NCBI GenBank assembly: GCA_002409725.1
Contig: DHOI01000005.1
Location: 1 to 19,801, forward strand
Source of the DNA: Christensenella sp. UBA5394
Lineage (GTDB): Bacteria > Bacillota > Clostridia > Christensenellales > CAG-138
Direction: 5' to 3'
DNA: 19,801 nt
In this document: positions 6,559 to 15,183 of the stretch, piece after piece
Layout of the letters: every line of letters starts with the position of its first letter
Position numbering within the stretch: position 1 is the stretch's first letter
Notes under the pieces: generated by a model
Database searches by the model: none
Seen by the model: only the letters and a program-made list of their open reading frames with translations
What the model was told of the DNA's origin: nothing
Position numbers and translations under genes: made by a program

Positions 6559-8179
6559 CCTGGATCACCACCCGGTCTCCGGTGGAAATTTGCTTGTTGC
6601 TGCTGATAATAAGCCTATCGCCAGCCAAAAGACTTCCATCGACTGCGGCATATTGCTCATCATGGTCTATCAGCGTCACATCGACTCGTGCGGCAACATC
6701 CTGCGTCCCAAGCACCGTATCCTTTGTGCCCATGACAAGAACGTAGTAGATTCCGGTTCCGTCCTCTCTGAGCGCCTGTATGGGAATGCGGATATTTTGC
6801 TTTTGCGTTGACTTCTCTATCATAAAATCCTGCGTGCTGCCCAGCATGCGGCTTACGGTGGATTCTCCGCTGCATACAATGCTGCATACTCCTTCCGCAT
6901 CCGGTGCGCTGATTTTTAAGATTGCCAGCTTATCTTTTTGCGCTTTTCCATCCTGCATTAAAGTCACGGCATCGCCAATGGAAAAGTTTTCGGCCTGTTT
7001 GGCGGGCAATTTCATGGTAAGCACAAGCCCTTCCGTACTGAGCGTTACAATGGCGTCGCCGGTACTCAGGCTGCCGGGCTGCGAGCTTATCGCTGTTACA
7101 ACTCCATCCGAATCCGCATATACGACGCCATCCTGTTCGGATAGTACGGATAAAGCATCGTACTTTTCCTGTTCCGCGTCTATATATAGCTCCACACTAT
7201 CCATCTGATAGCCGATGTTGGCATTGGCGTCACCATCGTTTTCCCTTGCCTGGGTATAGTTGAACTGCGCCGTCTCCAAGGCGCGTTCGGCGCTTGTTAC
7301 AGCGTCGCGATAGGAAGCAAGGTCCAAGGTGTAATCGTAAGTGGCGCTTTGTATGCGGCTCCACGCATCCTGCGCCTGATTCAGCTTGCGCAGCGGCTCT
7401 TCCAGCGCTGTGTCCCATTGTGCCGATAATGCAGCCAATGCCGCCTGCGCCTCGTCCAGCGCCGTCTGCGTGGAGGGGTCGCTGGGATCGAGGGCCGCCT
7501 GCGCCGCTGCCACCGCCTGTTGTGCCGTGCCTATCTGGCTATCGCGCTGCCCCGTCTGGGTCTGATAAGCAAAAAGCGCTTCCTCGTAGGCCTGACGCTT
7601 CTCGTTCGCAATTTCGGCCGCGGCGTTATTCAGCTTGCTTTGCGCTATCATAAGGTCACGCTGTGCCTGAGAAAGGGAAAGGGCAGCGCTTTCTGCCAAA
7701 TCGCTCCGGCCTGTTTTCAGCTGTTTGATCTGGAGCTTGTATTGGTCAATCTTACCGGACAATTCCGCCTGCATATCCGCGATTGCTTTCATTTCATACG
7801 CATACAGAGGGTCGCCTTGTTTTACTGCATCGCCCGCTTGTACATAGATCGTGTCCAGCCTAAGCCCGGTAAATTCTGCGCGCTGTTGCATGGCATCCGC
7901 CGCCGACCATATGCCTATGCCGGAAACGCTTTTGTTAATCACGCCGCCGGATACGCCCTTGACCGTCACCTTTGCAACCAGCGCTTCGCTTGCGGCCCTG
8001 GATACAAAGGTCAACATAAGCATGATGCAAAAAAACCAAATAAGGCCGCGTTTTGCCCGTTCCGCAAGCGTCAGCTTTTCCCGTTTTGGTTTGCGCCGGA
8101 GTTCGCTTTTCACATATGCGCCAAGCCCGTCCATACGAATGGCTGCTTTTTCTTTTGTTTTCATAAGCGTATTTTGCAT
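6551..8179 (-). CDS. HlyD-type membrane fusion (adaptor) protein
   Basis: A 542-residue adaptor of the HlyD/periplasmic adaptor family, which in Gram-positives bridges a membrane transporter and the cell wall space. A basic cytoplasmic head (1-45) precedes one membrane segment (46-63). The first lipoyl half-motif with YVQAGDAVKQGDPLYAY is at 112-128, and a long Ala/Gln-rich coiled-coil hairpin spans about 132-345, broken by a turn at DPSDPS (231-236). The second lipoyl half with GVVYADSDGVVTAI is at 351-364, followed by beta-barrel segments. ATG 8179 has AAAGGAG at 6 bases, overlapping the end of the preceding permease gene. It overlaps the next gene by 8 bases. Usual partners are MacAB-type exporters, not sugar importers, which makes its operon unusual. 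Confidence 0.88.
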   Translation of the reverse strand: MQNTLMKTKEKAAIRMDGLGAYVKSELRRKPKREKLTLAERAKRGLIWFFCIMLMLTFVSRAASEALVAKVTVKGVSGGVINKSVSGIGIWSAADAMQQRAEFTGLRLDTIYVQAGDAVKQGDPLYAYEMKAIADMQAELSGKIDQYKLQIKQLKTGRSDLAESAALSLSQAQRDLMIAQSKLNNAAAEIANEKRQAYEEALFAYQTQTGQRDSQIGTAQQAVAAAQAALDPSDPSTQTALDEAQAALAALSAQWDTALEEPLRKLNQAQDAWSRIQSATYDYTLDLASYRDAVTSAERALETAQFNYTQARENDGDANANIGYQMDSVELYIDAEQEKYDALSVLSEQDGVVYADSDGVVTAISSQPGSLSTGDAIVTLSTEGLVLTMKLPAKQAENFSIGDAVTLMQDGKAQKDKLAILKISAPDAEGVCSIVCSGESTVSRMLGSTQDFMIEKSTQKQNIRIPIQALREDGTGIYYVLVMGTKDTVLGTQDVAARVDVTLIDHDEQYAAVDGSLLAGDRLIISSNKQISTGDRVVIQDA

Positions 8180-8182
8180 AAG

Positions 8183-9025
8183 TCACTCCTTTAATCCGGA
8201 GGCAATGATGCCTTGTTCCAAATACTTCTGCCCCCATAAAAAAATGAGTACCGCGGGCAGCAGCGCGATCAGCGCGCACACAAAGGATACGCCTGCGTTT
8301 TCTAATGTGGTTTGCGGAAGAAATATCGAAAGCGGATACAGCGAAGCGGTTTTCAGAAACGTCACAGGCTGCTCGACGGCATTCCAGCATTCCACAAAAC
8401 CCAACAGCGCCGCACTCAGAACACCCGGGGCACCTAGTGGCAAGCCGATAGCAATAAACAAACGGAATTCCCCAGCGCCATCTATTCTTGCCGCTTCCAG
8501 AACAGATTCCGGTATCTTCCCAAAAAACTTCGACATAATGAATACGGGGAAGGCGGAAAATATGGCGGGCAATATGATCGCGCGATGCGTATCCACCAAA
8601 TCCAGCGCATTGAGAACGATATAACTGGAGGCCATCGTAACCTGAAAGGGCAAAATCATCAGTATGATATACAGCCACGTAACGGCATTTTTGCCCCGAA
8701 AATCATATTGGGCCAGCGCCCAGGCGGCAGGCGCGCCGATGAGAATCTGTCCCAGCACGGAGGGCGCGGTCTGTATGATGGAGTTCCAAAACACCCGATA
8801 GAACGCCGGCGTATCCAAAAGAAGCTCTACGACATGTTTCATAGTCGGCCGTAATGTAACCAGCGGCCAAGAGGCCAGCTCGGACGTATTACCAAGCACG
8901 CCGGACAACCGCTGCGCCAGTTCACCGGTTCTAGTCAATGCGCCGGTCAGAAGCATGCACAAGGGATACCAAACGAATATGGCAAGAATGAACAGGAGAA
9001 TAGATGGAAACAGCCGCCGCTTCAT
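8183..9025 (-). CDS. ABC transporter permease, carbohydrate type (MalG-like)
   Basis: A 280-residue inner-membrane permease of the CUT1 sugar transporter class, second of a pair. Six hydrophobic segments are visible. The EAA loop that docks with the ATPase is intact near residues 177-199 (EAARIDGAGEFRLFIAIGLP). The N-terminal region has the long extracytoplasmic insertion (32-78) typical of MalG-like members. The gene overlaps the upstream permease by 4 bases (ATGA), and the following adaptor starts 3 bases after its end. Substrate cannot be inferred from sequence; sugar, oligosaccharide or glycerol-phosphate are the usual possibilities. No ATPase (MsmK/UgpC type) is present in the window, so it would need a shared one from elsewhere in the genome. 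Confidence 0.93.
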   Translation of the reverse strand: MKRRLFPSILLFILAIFVWYPLCMLLTGALTRTGELAQRLSGVLGNTSELASWPLVTLRPTMKHVVELLLDTPAFYRVFWNSIIQTAPSVLGQILIGAPAAWALAQYDFRGKNAVTWLYIILMILPFQVTMASSYIVLNALDLVDTHRAIILPAIFSAFPVFIMSKFFGKIPESVLEAARIDGAGEFRLFIAIGLPLGAPGVLSAALLGFVECWNAVEQPVTFLKTASLYPLSIFLPQTTLENAGVSFVCALIALLPAVLIFLWGQKYLEQGIIASGLKE

Positions 9026-9897
9026 AATGATTCCCCCTTACGGGCGGAAAGCCGGGCGATAAAGAATACCGCGAGGCAAATCGCCGCCATTAGCAACACT
9101 GCCGCGGCGCTGATCTTCTGCATATCAAGGTTTGTGAACCAGTTGGAGAGAATATGCTGAAGCATATAGATACTGTTGTGAGGGTACCTGCCCGCCACCA
9201 GATATGCTTCTCGAAACACCTTGAAGGAATTAATCAGCGCAAGCACCGTCGTCATAAACACCGTGGGCTTCAACTGCGGCAAGGTGATATGGAGGAAGCA
9301 CTGCCATTCATTTGCGCCGTCGATCCGCGCCGCCTCATATAATTCGTTTGGAATGGCGGAAAGCCCAGCCATCCATAGCACCACGTTATAACCAAAGTTC
9401 TTCCAAAGATAACACAACACCAGTACAAAAAACGCATATTCGCTGTTGAGCCAGTCCACAGGCGTTTTTCCAAACAGGGTGCACAGGGCGGAAAGTAAGC
9501 CGTTTTTGCTGAACACCGCCTGGATAATCAGCACTACGCTGGTCACAGGGATCACCATAGGCAGCAGATAGGTGGTTTTTAACAGGCTTTGACACCACCT
9601 CTGCCGCATAAGGAGGCTCGCCGTCAGCAGCGAAAGCGTCAGCAGCAGCGGAATGCACAGCAGGAGAAAGCGCCCTGTGTTTTTCACGGCGAGGAAAAAG
9701 GATTCGTTCGTCAGCACAGAAGCGAAATTCTCAAGGCCCACAAACTTATTGCCCATGGCTGAGAAAAGGGAGCGCCGCACCACATCCAGCGTGGGAATCA
9801 CAGCCATCATCAGAATCCCGCCTAAGCTGGGTGCAAGGAAGCAAAGAGCCGCCCTTGCTTCCCTGCCGATTTTTAAATGCTTCCGCGCACGCATCAT
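9022..9897 (-). CDS. ABC transporter permease, carbohydrate type (MalF/UgpA-like)
   Basis: A 291-residue inner-membrane permease of the CUT1 class, partner of the downstream MalG-like protein. The N-terminus (LCFLAPSLGGILMMAVIPTL) is the usual first membrane segment of UgpA-like permeases, followed by VGLENF near 53-58 as in many family members. The EAA loop is at about 188-210 (EAARIDGANEWQCFLHITLP), intact, so ATPase coupling is expected. ATG 9897 directly abuts the TAA of the solute-binding gene, so the genes are translationally coupled. The second ATG of the pair (ATGATG) is equally possible as start. Confidence 0.93.
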   Translation of the reverse strand: MMRARKHLKIGREARAALCFLAPSLGGILMMAVIPTLDVVRRSLFSAMGNKFVGLENFASVLTNESFFLAVKNTGRFLLLCIPLLLTLSLLTASLLMRQRWCQSLLKTTYLLPMVIPVTSVVLIIQAVFSKNGLLSALCTLFGKTPVDWLNSEYAFFVLVLCYLWKNFGYNVVLWMAGLSAIPNELYEAARIDGANEWQCFLHITLPQLKPTVFMTTVLALINSFKVFREAYLVAGRYPHNSIYMLQHILSNWFTNLDMQKISAAAVLLMAAICLAVFFIARLSARKGESL

Positions 9898-12096
9898 TTA
9901 TTCCAAAAGATAGGTGGATAAAACGCTTGTGACAGCCTCCGCCGCTTCGTCCAGGGTACGGCTGCCATCCAGATACGATACGATCGCCGGGAGCAGCATG
10001 CCTTTCAATTCGGCGTTATCCGTCATGGGCGTATTCGCCTGCTCAATCATGCGCATGATCTGTGCCCGCATGGGAGCGGAAGGCCATTCGCCATACACCT
10101 CGTGCTCGTCATCCACGTGGTAGCCGGTGCTGCAGTTGGAGGATTCCTTCGCGAACAAGGACGCAAGCGCTTCCTGATTTACCGGGAAGCAGCGGCTACG
10201 GTAGCTTTGCGAGCCCTGAATCTCAAGGCTGAGCAGCATGCGCAAAAAATCCTTGGCCGTTTCCAGCTCGCCGCTTGCCTTGTTGACCCCCGCGAGCCCT
10301 ACTGCCATAAACCGCCCCCCGATTCCGCAAAGCGAGCCGCCGTACTGCTCAGCTACGGAAGTTCCTGCCATGCATGCGGAGTCATCGAGGCCGCCGATAT
10401 CAAATATTGTGCTCTGTGCCTTTCCCAGCACGTATGCGTAGATTTGTGGAAAAAACTGATCCGCAAGGAGCATTTCATGCAACTCATCTTCCGATATTTG
10501 GAACGATAAATCCAGCCCCTCACCCAGCGCCTCTGTACTGCCTATGCTGTCGGATATGCGTTTCGCGCCCTGCAAAAACGCTTTCACATCATCGCCTGAA
10601 TACAGCGCATCCCCATAATTTTCGAGCAGCATAGTAGAAAGCGTCTCGTAGGAGTAGGCAATCGAAGAGAGCACGTCAGCGCCGGTTGTAGCTTCCGCCG
10701 CATCCGCAAGCGCCGAAAGGGAAGCAAAGGCATTCACATCCCCTTTCGTAATCGCCACGGGGAGGCGTATCCCCAGCGGAATCGCATAAAGCACTCCATT
10801 CTCTTCATATGCCTGCCGAATATTGGGCAGCATCGCGTCGGCGCTGCTCACCACTTCCCCGATATCCGCAAGTACGCCCTTTTCGATATAGGAGTCAAGC
10901 GGCAGACCGTCAAGAATGATCACATCCGGGCCATCACCTGCAAGAAGCCCCGTGTTGAGCGCCTTGATATAATCGGCGTTTGTACCGCCGCCCGCAAGAT
11001 CGGAAGCCACGGTATATTTCACCTTTACATCGCTGCGCTGCCTGTTGAAGGCGACCATTGCATGGCGTACCATATCGTTTTCCACCAGGGAGAATACATC
11101 AAGCTCCATGCTGGCGATCTGCGCGGCTTCGGGATCATAGGCGTAGCGGTATAGGCCATCTTCATAATCCGCAACGTAAATAACATCCTTTTCGCCTCTA
11201 ATCACTGCAAGATAGCTGATATAAAAGCTTGGGATGCCCAGATTGGTCGTATCCCCATCCACAAATATTTCCCAGATCGTACCATCCGGGGTGTGGCTAT
11301 AAAGCCCGCTTGGGCAGGCAAGATACAGTGTACCGTCATCCGAAAACTCCATTTTGGAAGCGCTGTCTTCCGGAATATCAATATCCCAGTCCACGCTTTC
11401 GCTGCCGGTCAGGTCGTATACGCGGACTGCCTTCCCGGAGGGCGCAAGAACAGCGACCTTATTCTCATAGGCCGCAATGCCGCCGTTATAAGCGCCCGCC
11501 CCCAGTTCGTCGGCAAGGTTCCCTTCCGCATCCAGCAACAGCACGCTGCCGTCCATGTCCTGCACGGCGATGCGACCATCATCGAGCGGCGCAAGCGCCA
11601 CGATCATGCTGCAAACGCCAATTCCGTTTCCCTTCAGTTCAAAGCACGTCTGCCCGTCGTCTCTGCTGATGAAAATATGGTTTTGTGCCTTGCTGTTTTC
11701 ATCATAGTCGCCAAAGGTAAAATACAGGGTTCCATCCGCCGCCCGAACCAATGAGAGTTGGTTGCCCGACTGAGGCGCGCAGTCCTCCAGCCATTTCTCA
11801 GGCGTGGTGGATATACTGCCGTCATCAGCTATGGTATGGCGGTAATAGAAGGTATGATAGCTGCCTTCCGTACCGCTGCTGGACATGGTGAAATACTCCA
11901 TGCCGTTTGCGGTAGCGTTCATGCCGATAAGCGCCTGCTGGGTAGCGTCATCAGGCAGTGGCAGGGAGATTTTATCCTCCATATAACGGCCCTTGCTTTC
12001 AATACTTGCTCTCTGGCCGGATGGCTTTGAGCAAGCGTAACAGGATAAAAGCAAAGTAAACACTAAAAACGTAGCTATAATTTTTTTCAAGTGCAT
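9898..12096 (-). CDS. Lipoprotein fusing a propeller-like region to an ABC solute-binding domain
   Basis: A 732-residue secreted lipoprotein, far longer than the usual 420-450 residues of CUT1 binding proteins. A signal peptide with a lipobox (LLSC, Cys19) anchors it to the membrane. Residues about 40-335 hold repeating blade-like strands with Asp-Gly turns (AADGTLYF, DDGRIAV, EFSDDGTLYLACPSG, DVIYVADYEDGLYRY), resembling a beta-propeller. Residues about 336-732 form a type 1 solute-binding domain with DMVRHAMVAFNRQ, DGPDVIILDGLP, the YIEKGVLADI helix, and GVLYAIPLGIRLP. ATG 12096 has AAGGAGG at 5 bases. It is first in an operon with two permeases, an adaptor and a MacB-like protein. The propeller may capture or sense a polymer or wall component; this is inference. 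Confidence 0.85.
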   Translation of the reverse strand: MHLKKIIATFLVFTLLLSCYACSKPSGQRASIESKGRYMEDKISLPLPDDATQQALIGMNATANGMEYFTMSSSGTEGSYHTFYYRHTIADDGSISTTPEKWLEDCAPQSGNQLSLVRAADGTLYFTFGDYDENSKAQNHIFISRDDGQTCFELKGNGIGVCSMIVALAPLDDGRIAVQDMDGSVLLLDAEGNLADELGAGAYNGGIAAYENKVAVLAPSGKAVRVYDLTGSESVDWDIDIPEDSASKMEFSDDGTLYLACPSGLYSHTPDGTIWEIFVDGDTTNLGIPSFYISYLAVIRGEKDVIYVADYEDGLYRYAYDPEAAQIASMELDVFSLVENDMVRHAMVAFNRQRSDVKVKYTVASDLAGGGTNADYIKALNTGLLAGDGPDVIILDGLPLDSYIEKGVLADIGEVVSSADAMLPNIRQAYEENGVLYAIPLGIRLPVAITKGDVNAFASLSALADAAEATTGADVLSSIAYSYETLSTMLLENYGDALYSGDDVKAFLQGAKRISDSIGSTEALGEGLDLSFQISEDELHEMLLADQFFPQIYAYVLGKAQSTIFDIGGLDDSACMAGTSVAEQYGGSLCGIGGRFMAVGLAGVNKASGELETAKDFLRMLLSLEIQGSQSYRSRCFPVNQEALASLFAKESSNCSTGYHVDDEHEVYGEWPSAPMRAQIMRMIEQANTPMTDNAELKGMLLPAIVSYLDGSRTLDEAAEAVTSVLSTYLLE

Positions 12097-12112
12097 GTCA
12101 ACCTCCTTCGGG

Positions 12113-12157
12113 ATTATGCAAACAGCATACCAATAAAAAATCTAAAAATCCTCTAAA
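12113..12157 (-). promoter_or_regulatory. Putative regulated promoter with TTTAGA direct repeats
   Basis: On the minus strand, TTTAGA occurs twice exactly 11 bases apart (plus 12152-12157 and 12141-12146). It is followed by possible -10 boxes TATGCT (plus 12124-12129) or CATAAT (plus 12113-12118). No good -35 sits at either, as expected for an activated promoter. Direct repeats one helical turn apart are typical of OmpR-family binding sites, and the response regulator encoded just upstream is the natural candidate. Confidence 0.4.
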
Positions 12158-12194
12158 TGGAAAAACACGCCCTACTCGGCGCGCCTCTCCATTT
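12155..12194 (-). terminator. Hairpin between histidine kinase and transport operon
   Basis: An outer AAATGGA/TCCATTT inverted repeat encloses an inner GGCGCGCC...GGGCGTGT stem, after which the minus strand continues with TTTTT (plus 12161-12165). The inner hairpin plus T run looks like a terminator or attenuator at the end of the two-component operon. The T run is interrupted by the outer arm, so strength is uncertain. Confidence 0.5.
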
Positions 12195-12200
12195 GAAGAA

Positions 12201-13472
12201 CTAAAGAATTATCGTAAATGTACTTCCACCACCCGGCGTAGCCGAAACGGTGATTCTTCCGTTATGCAGCAGAATGAGTTCTTTTGCAATGGCCAGGCCC
12301 AAGCCAAAGTGCTGCTTGGTTTTGCGGGAACGGTCGCCCCGATAAAAGCGGTCGAATATATGGGGCTTCTGTTCATCCGGTATGCCTGCGCCATGGTCGA
12401 TGACGTTTACAAAAAGTCGTTCTCTCTGAACCTGGGCCGCAAGCGTAATAGACTTTTGTGCTGCCGCTTCGCTATAATTCATGGCGTTGTCGAGCAGGAT
12501 ACCAAGTACCTGGGATAGCCTCTCTGCGTCGCCTTGGATTTTTGGCAGCGGTTCCTCCGGCAAGTCCAATTCGAGGCGAAAGCCGCGTTTTGCACACACA
12601 GGCAAATAAGCTTCATATACATTCAGAAGCAAAGTGTCCGGCTCCAAAGGCGCAAGTGTAACCGGCCAATTTTTTGCATCGGCAGAAGCAAGCAGCAGCA
12701 TATCGGAGATCAGGCGTGACATCCGTGCGCATTCGGCGGATATGGCTTCCGCCGCCGCCAAAGAATGATCCGGCATATCGGCCACCGTGGCGGCGTTTGC
12801 TTGTATCACCGCCAACGGCGAGCGTAGCTCGTGTGAGGCCGCGGCAACAAACTCCGTTTGCCGTATCCGGCTCTCCATAGCAGGGCGCAGGGCTTTATCG
12901 ATTAGCCATATGCCGACAAGACTCAATATCAAAACGCTGATAAGGTAAGCGATCCCATAAAACCCAAAGCGCCAATTCCACCCATCGTTGACCTCCTGTG
13001 CGGCCACAAGCGTACGAAAGGAGTTTTGTATCGGAATCACGCTGGCAGCGCCGAAATAGCTTTTTCCGTCATACTGAAATTGAAATATCGGGCTTGTCCT
13101 TCGTTGCGTGGTGAGCGGAAGTATCGTAATGTCAAGGCCCTCTGAAAGGGCAAGTGCCCGGATCTTCTCCAGAAGCTCGCTGCGCGCGGGCGCATCGCCG
13201 CTGTTATATTGCAGCGAAAGCCCGGAATCCGTAGCAGCGAACGTCATCCGGTTCTCCTGCTCATATTCTTTTAATAGGCTATGCCGCAACGACGGTTCCG
13301 TTTGCAGCTTTTCTGCTATGGCGGTAAAGCGCACAAAAAAGCCTTCTCTGTCCTTTTGGCGCACCTCACGGACAGAGAGCAGCGTGGTAGCTACAAAAAC
13401 CACCGCCAGGGTTAGCGCCGTCGTAATGATATAAAGCCGTACCAATCGACTGCGGATTTGCCTTTCATCCAT
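12201..13472 (-). CDS. Sensor histidine kinase
   Basis: A 423-residue membrane histidine kinase. First membrane segment about 12-32, outer sensor domain about 33-165 with no recognised fold, second membrane segment about 170-191. The phosphoacceptor is H214 in SHELRSPL, N-box N329 in LLDNAMNYS, G1 box at D359 (DHGAGIP), F-box IFDRFYRGD, G2 box GLGLAIA at 390-396. All motifs required for activity are present. It begins 8 bases inside the response regulator gene, so the pair is coupled. The transport operon starts about 100 bases downstream on the same strand, making it the likely target. The stimulus is unknown. Confidence 0.95.
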   Translation of the reverse strand: MDERQIRSRLVRLYIITTALTLAVVFVATTLLSVREVRQKDREGFFVRFTAIAEKLQTEPSLRHSLLKEYEQENRMTFAATDSGLSLQYNSGDAPARSELLEKIRALALSEGLDITILPLTTQRRTSPIFQFQYDGKSYFGAASVIPIQNSFRTLVAAQEVNDGWNWRFGFYGIAYLISVLILSLVGIWLIDKALRPAMESRIRQTEFVAAASHELRSPLAVIQANAATVADMPDHSLAAAEAISAECARMSRLISDMLLLASADAKNWPVTLAPLEPDTLLLNVYEAYLPVCAKRGFRLELDLPEEPLPKIQGDAERLSQVLGILLDNAMNYSEAAAQKSITLAAQVQRERLFVNVIDHGAGIPDEQKPHIFDRFYRGDRSRKTKQHFGLGLAIAKELILLHNGRITVSATPGGGSTFTIIL

Positions 13473-14151
13473 TGGCCCGCCCCTTGATCATCGTGTATCC
13501 TACGCCATGAACAGATTTAATGGAAACATTGGCCTCCAGAGCCTTGAACCGCCGCCTTGCGAAGTAAACATAATTATCCACATTGCCATCCTCTACAGCA
13601 TCGTCGCCGCCCCATACCCGCGCAAGGATCGTTGCGCGGGACAGCACCTTATCCGGGTTTTCAAAGAAGAGTTCAAGCAGGGATGTTTCCTTCATTGAAA
13701 GCGATACCTGTTTATCGGCCCGAATCAGCCTGTGTTCCCTGACGTTAAGAGATAAATCGCAAAAATCCAATACAGCTGGCTCTCGCATTGCCGCCGGGCG
13801 GCGCAAAAGCGCGCGAATACGCGATAAAAGCTCCGGCATAGCGAAGGGCTTCACCAGGTAATCATCCGCGCCGGCATCCAACCCATCCGTTCGGTCATGG
13901 ATCGCATCCATTGCCGTAAGCATTAACACCGGCGTTGTGCAGCCCATAGACCGCAGCTTTTTTAGGAGCGTAAGGCCGTCCATGCCGGGAAGCATCCTAT
14001 CCAACAGGATCAGGCTATACGAACCATCTTTCAGATAGTATCCCGCATCTAAGCCATCCTGGCAAATATCAACAGCATATCCCTCTTTGGTCATATGCAG
14101 TCTGAGCGCATCGCATAATGCTGTGTCATCTTCTATTATTAAAAGTCGCAT
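13465..14151 (-). CDS. OmpR-family response regulator
   Basis: A 228-residue response regulator, typical length for the family. Receiver residues: acidic pair D8/D9, phosphoacceptor D51 in LLDRMLPG, T79 in LTA, K101 in KPF. The C-terminal winged helix (about 128-226) has the expected LSMKETSLLELFFENPDKVL, RVWGGDDAVEDGNVDNYVYFARR and VHGVGY elements. ATG 14151 is chosen because the receiver fold starts there (MRLLIIEDD) and GAGGT lies about 11 bases upstream; longer in-frame versions would extend over the promoter. The promoter lies about 67 bases ahead. Likely target: the transport operon downstream of the kinase. Confidence 0.96.
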   Translation of the reverse strand: MRLLIIEDDTALCDALRLHMTKEGYAVDICQDGLDAGYYLKDGSYSLILLDRMLPGMDGLTLLKKLRSMGCTTPVLMLTAMDAIHDRTDGLDAGADDYLVKPFAMPELLSRIRALLRRPAAMREPAVLDFCDLSLNVREHRLIRADKQVSLSMKETSLLELFFENPDKVLSRATILARVWGGDDAVEDGNVDNYVYFARRRFKALEANVSIKSVHGVGYTMIKGRANG

Positions 14152-14224
14152 AGCTTTTGTTGACCTCGAAAACATGATATCCATATTTATATGCCCGGTT
14201 GTTCCATATATACCCTTCAAAAGT

Positions 14225-14253
14225 ATCATAGCGTGCCTATCTGTGTTTTGCAA
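14225..14253 (-). promoter_or_regulatory. Promoter of the two-component operon
   Basis: TTGCAA (plus 14248-14253), a 17-base spacer and TATGAT (plus 14225-14230) on the minus strand. A good sigma-A match placing the start near 14218, about 67 bases before the regulator ATG. Confidence 0.75.
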
Positions 14254-14341
14254 GTTTGTCATGGCAATCAGAGCACATGTTTACTATTTATTGTGTTGCC
14301 TTTATTATTTGTTGGTATTTTACCATATCCGCTGTACAGGA

Positions 14342-14378
14342 AAAGAACGCTAACTTTTAAATAAAATCAGCGTTCTTT
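14342..14378 (-). terminator. Terminator at end of the hypB operon
   Basis: AAAGAACGCT and AGCGTTCTTT form a 10-base-pair stem with an AT-rich loop (14352-14368). On the minus strand it continues TTCTTTTCC. It lies about 100 bases after the hypB stop and before the two-component promoter. Confidence 0.8.
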
Positions 14379-14484
14379 ATGCCAAGAAGCGGTCAAACGG
14401 TGTATCGCACAGGAAGAAACAACTAATAGTTGGCAATTGCCACGTGATGGACATGGGCTATCATTGGTCAAACGACGTTCACGG

Positions 14485-15153
14485 TTATGCGTTCCAAGCC
14501 GCAACCTCATTTTCTAGCCAGGCCGCCCATGATTCCATCCCTTCGCCTGTTTTGGCACAAATGGGGAATATGGCAAGGTTCGGATTTCGCATATGCGCAT
14601 ACTCTACGACCTTTTCCATATCAAAATCAAAGTAAGGCAGCACGTCGATCTTGTTGATGAGCAGCGCATGGCACACCTCAAACATGAGTGGATATTTCAG
14701 CGGTTTGTCATCCCCTTCCGGAACGGAGAGGATGGCCACATTTTTTACAGCGCCCGTATCGAACTCGGCGGGACAGACAAGGTTGCCCACATTTTCAAGT
14801 ACCGCTAGATCCAATTCCTTAGTACCAAGCTCCATTAATCCCTGCTCCGTCATACCTGCGTCCAGATGGCACATGCCCCCGGTGTGCAGCTGAATGGTCT
14901 TTACGCCCGTAGTCTGAACCTTTTCGGCGTCTACGGCGGAATCAATATCCGCTTCCATGACGCCGATACGCAATCTGTCCTTGAGCAGCTCGATGGTGCG
15001 CATGAGCGTGGTGGTTTTGCCCGCGCCCGGGCCTGCCATCAGATTCAGCAGAAAGGTCTTTTCCGCTTTGAGTTTGGCGCGAATGCGATCCGCTTCTGCA
15101 TTGTTGTCCGCAAAAATGCTCTGCTTTACTTCAATGATCCGTAATGTATCCAT
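14485..15153 (-). CDS. hypB: HypB nickel-insertion GTPase
   Basis: A 222-residue cytoplasmic GTPase that drives nickel insertion into metalloenzymes, classically NiFe hydrogenase. P-loop GPGAGKTT at 41-48; the metal-site residues C95 and H96 in GGMCHLDA and C127 in NLVCPAEFD, which form the interface nickel/zinc site in HypB; NKID at 167-170 for guanine specificity. There is no N-terminal His-rich nickel-storage stretch. ATG 15153 is preferred: AAGGAG lies about 6 bases upstream (plus 15160-15165) and the longer in-frame start would bury it. The gene follows hypA by 30 bases and is the last of the operon. No hypC, D, E, F or hydrogenase subunit is present in the window. Confidence 0.96.
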   Translation of the reverse strand: MDTLRIIEVKQSIFADNNAEADRIRAKLKAEKTFLLNLMAGPGAGKTTTLMRTIELLKDRLRIGVMEADIDSAVDAEKVQTTGVKTIQLHTGGMCHLDAGMTEQGLMELGTKELDLAVLENVGNLVCPAEFDTGAVKNVAILSVPEGDDKPLKYPLMFEVCHALLINKIDVLPYFDFDMEKVVEYAHMRNPNLAIFPICAKTGEGMESWAAWLENEVAAWNA

Positions 15154-15183
15154 GTAAATCTCCTTCAGATATCGCATTTGTGT

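Noticed and set aside
7420..7720. Ala/Gln-rich stretch that looked like a DNA repeat
   Set aside because: The similarity is at the protein level (coiled-coil heptads of the adaptor); no exact tandem DNA repeat is present.
7520..8194. Plus-strand open frame of 224 codons
   Set aside because: Shadow of the HlyD adaptor coding region, with no independent support.
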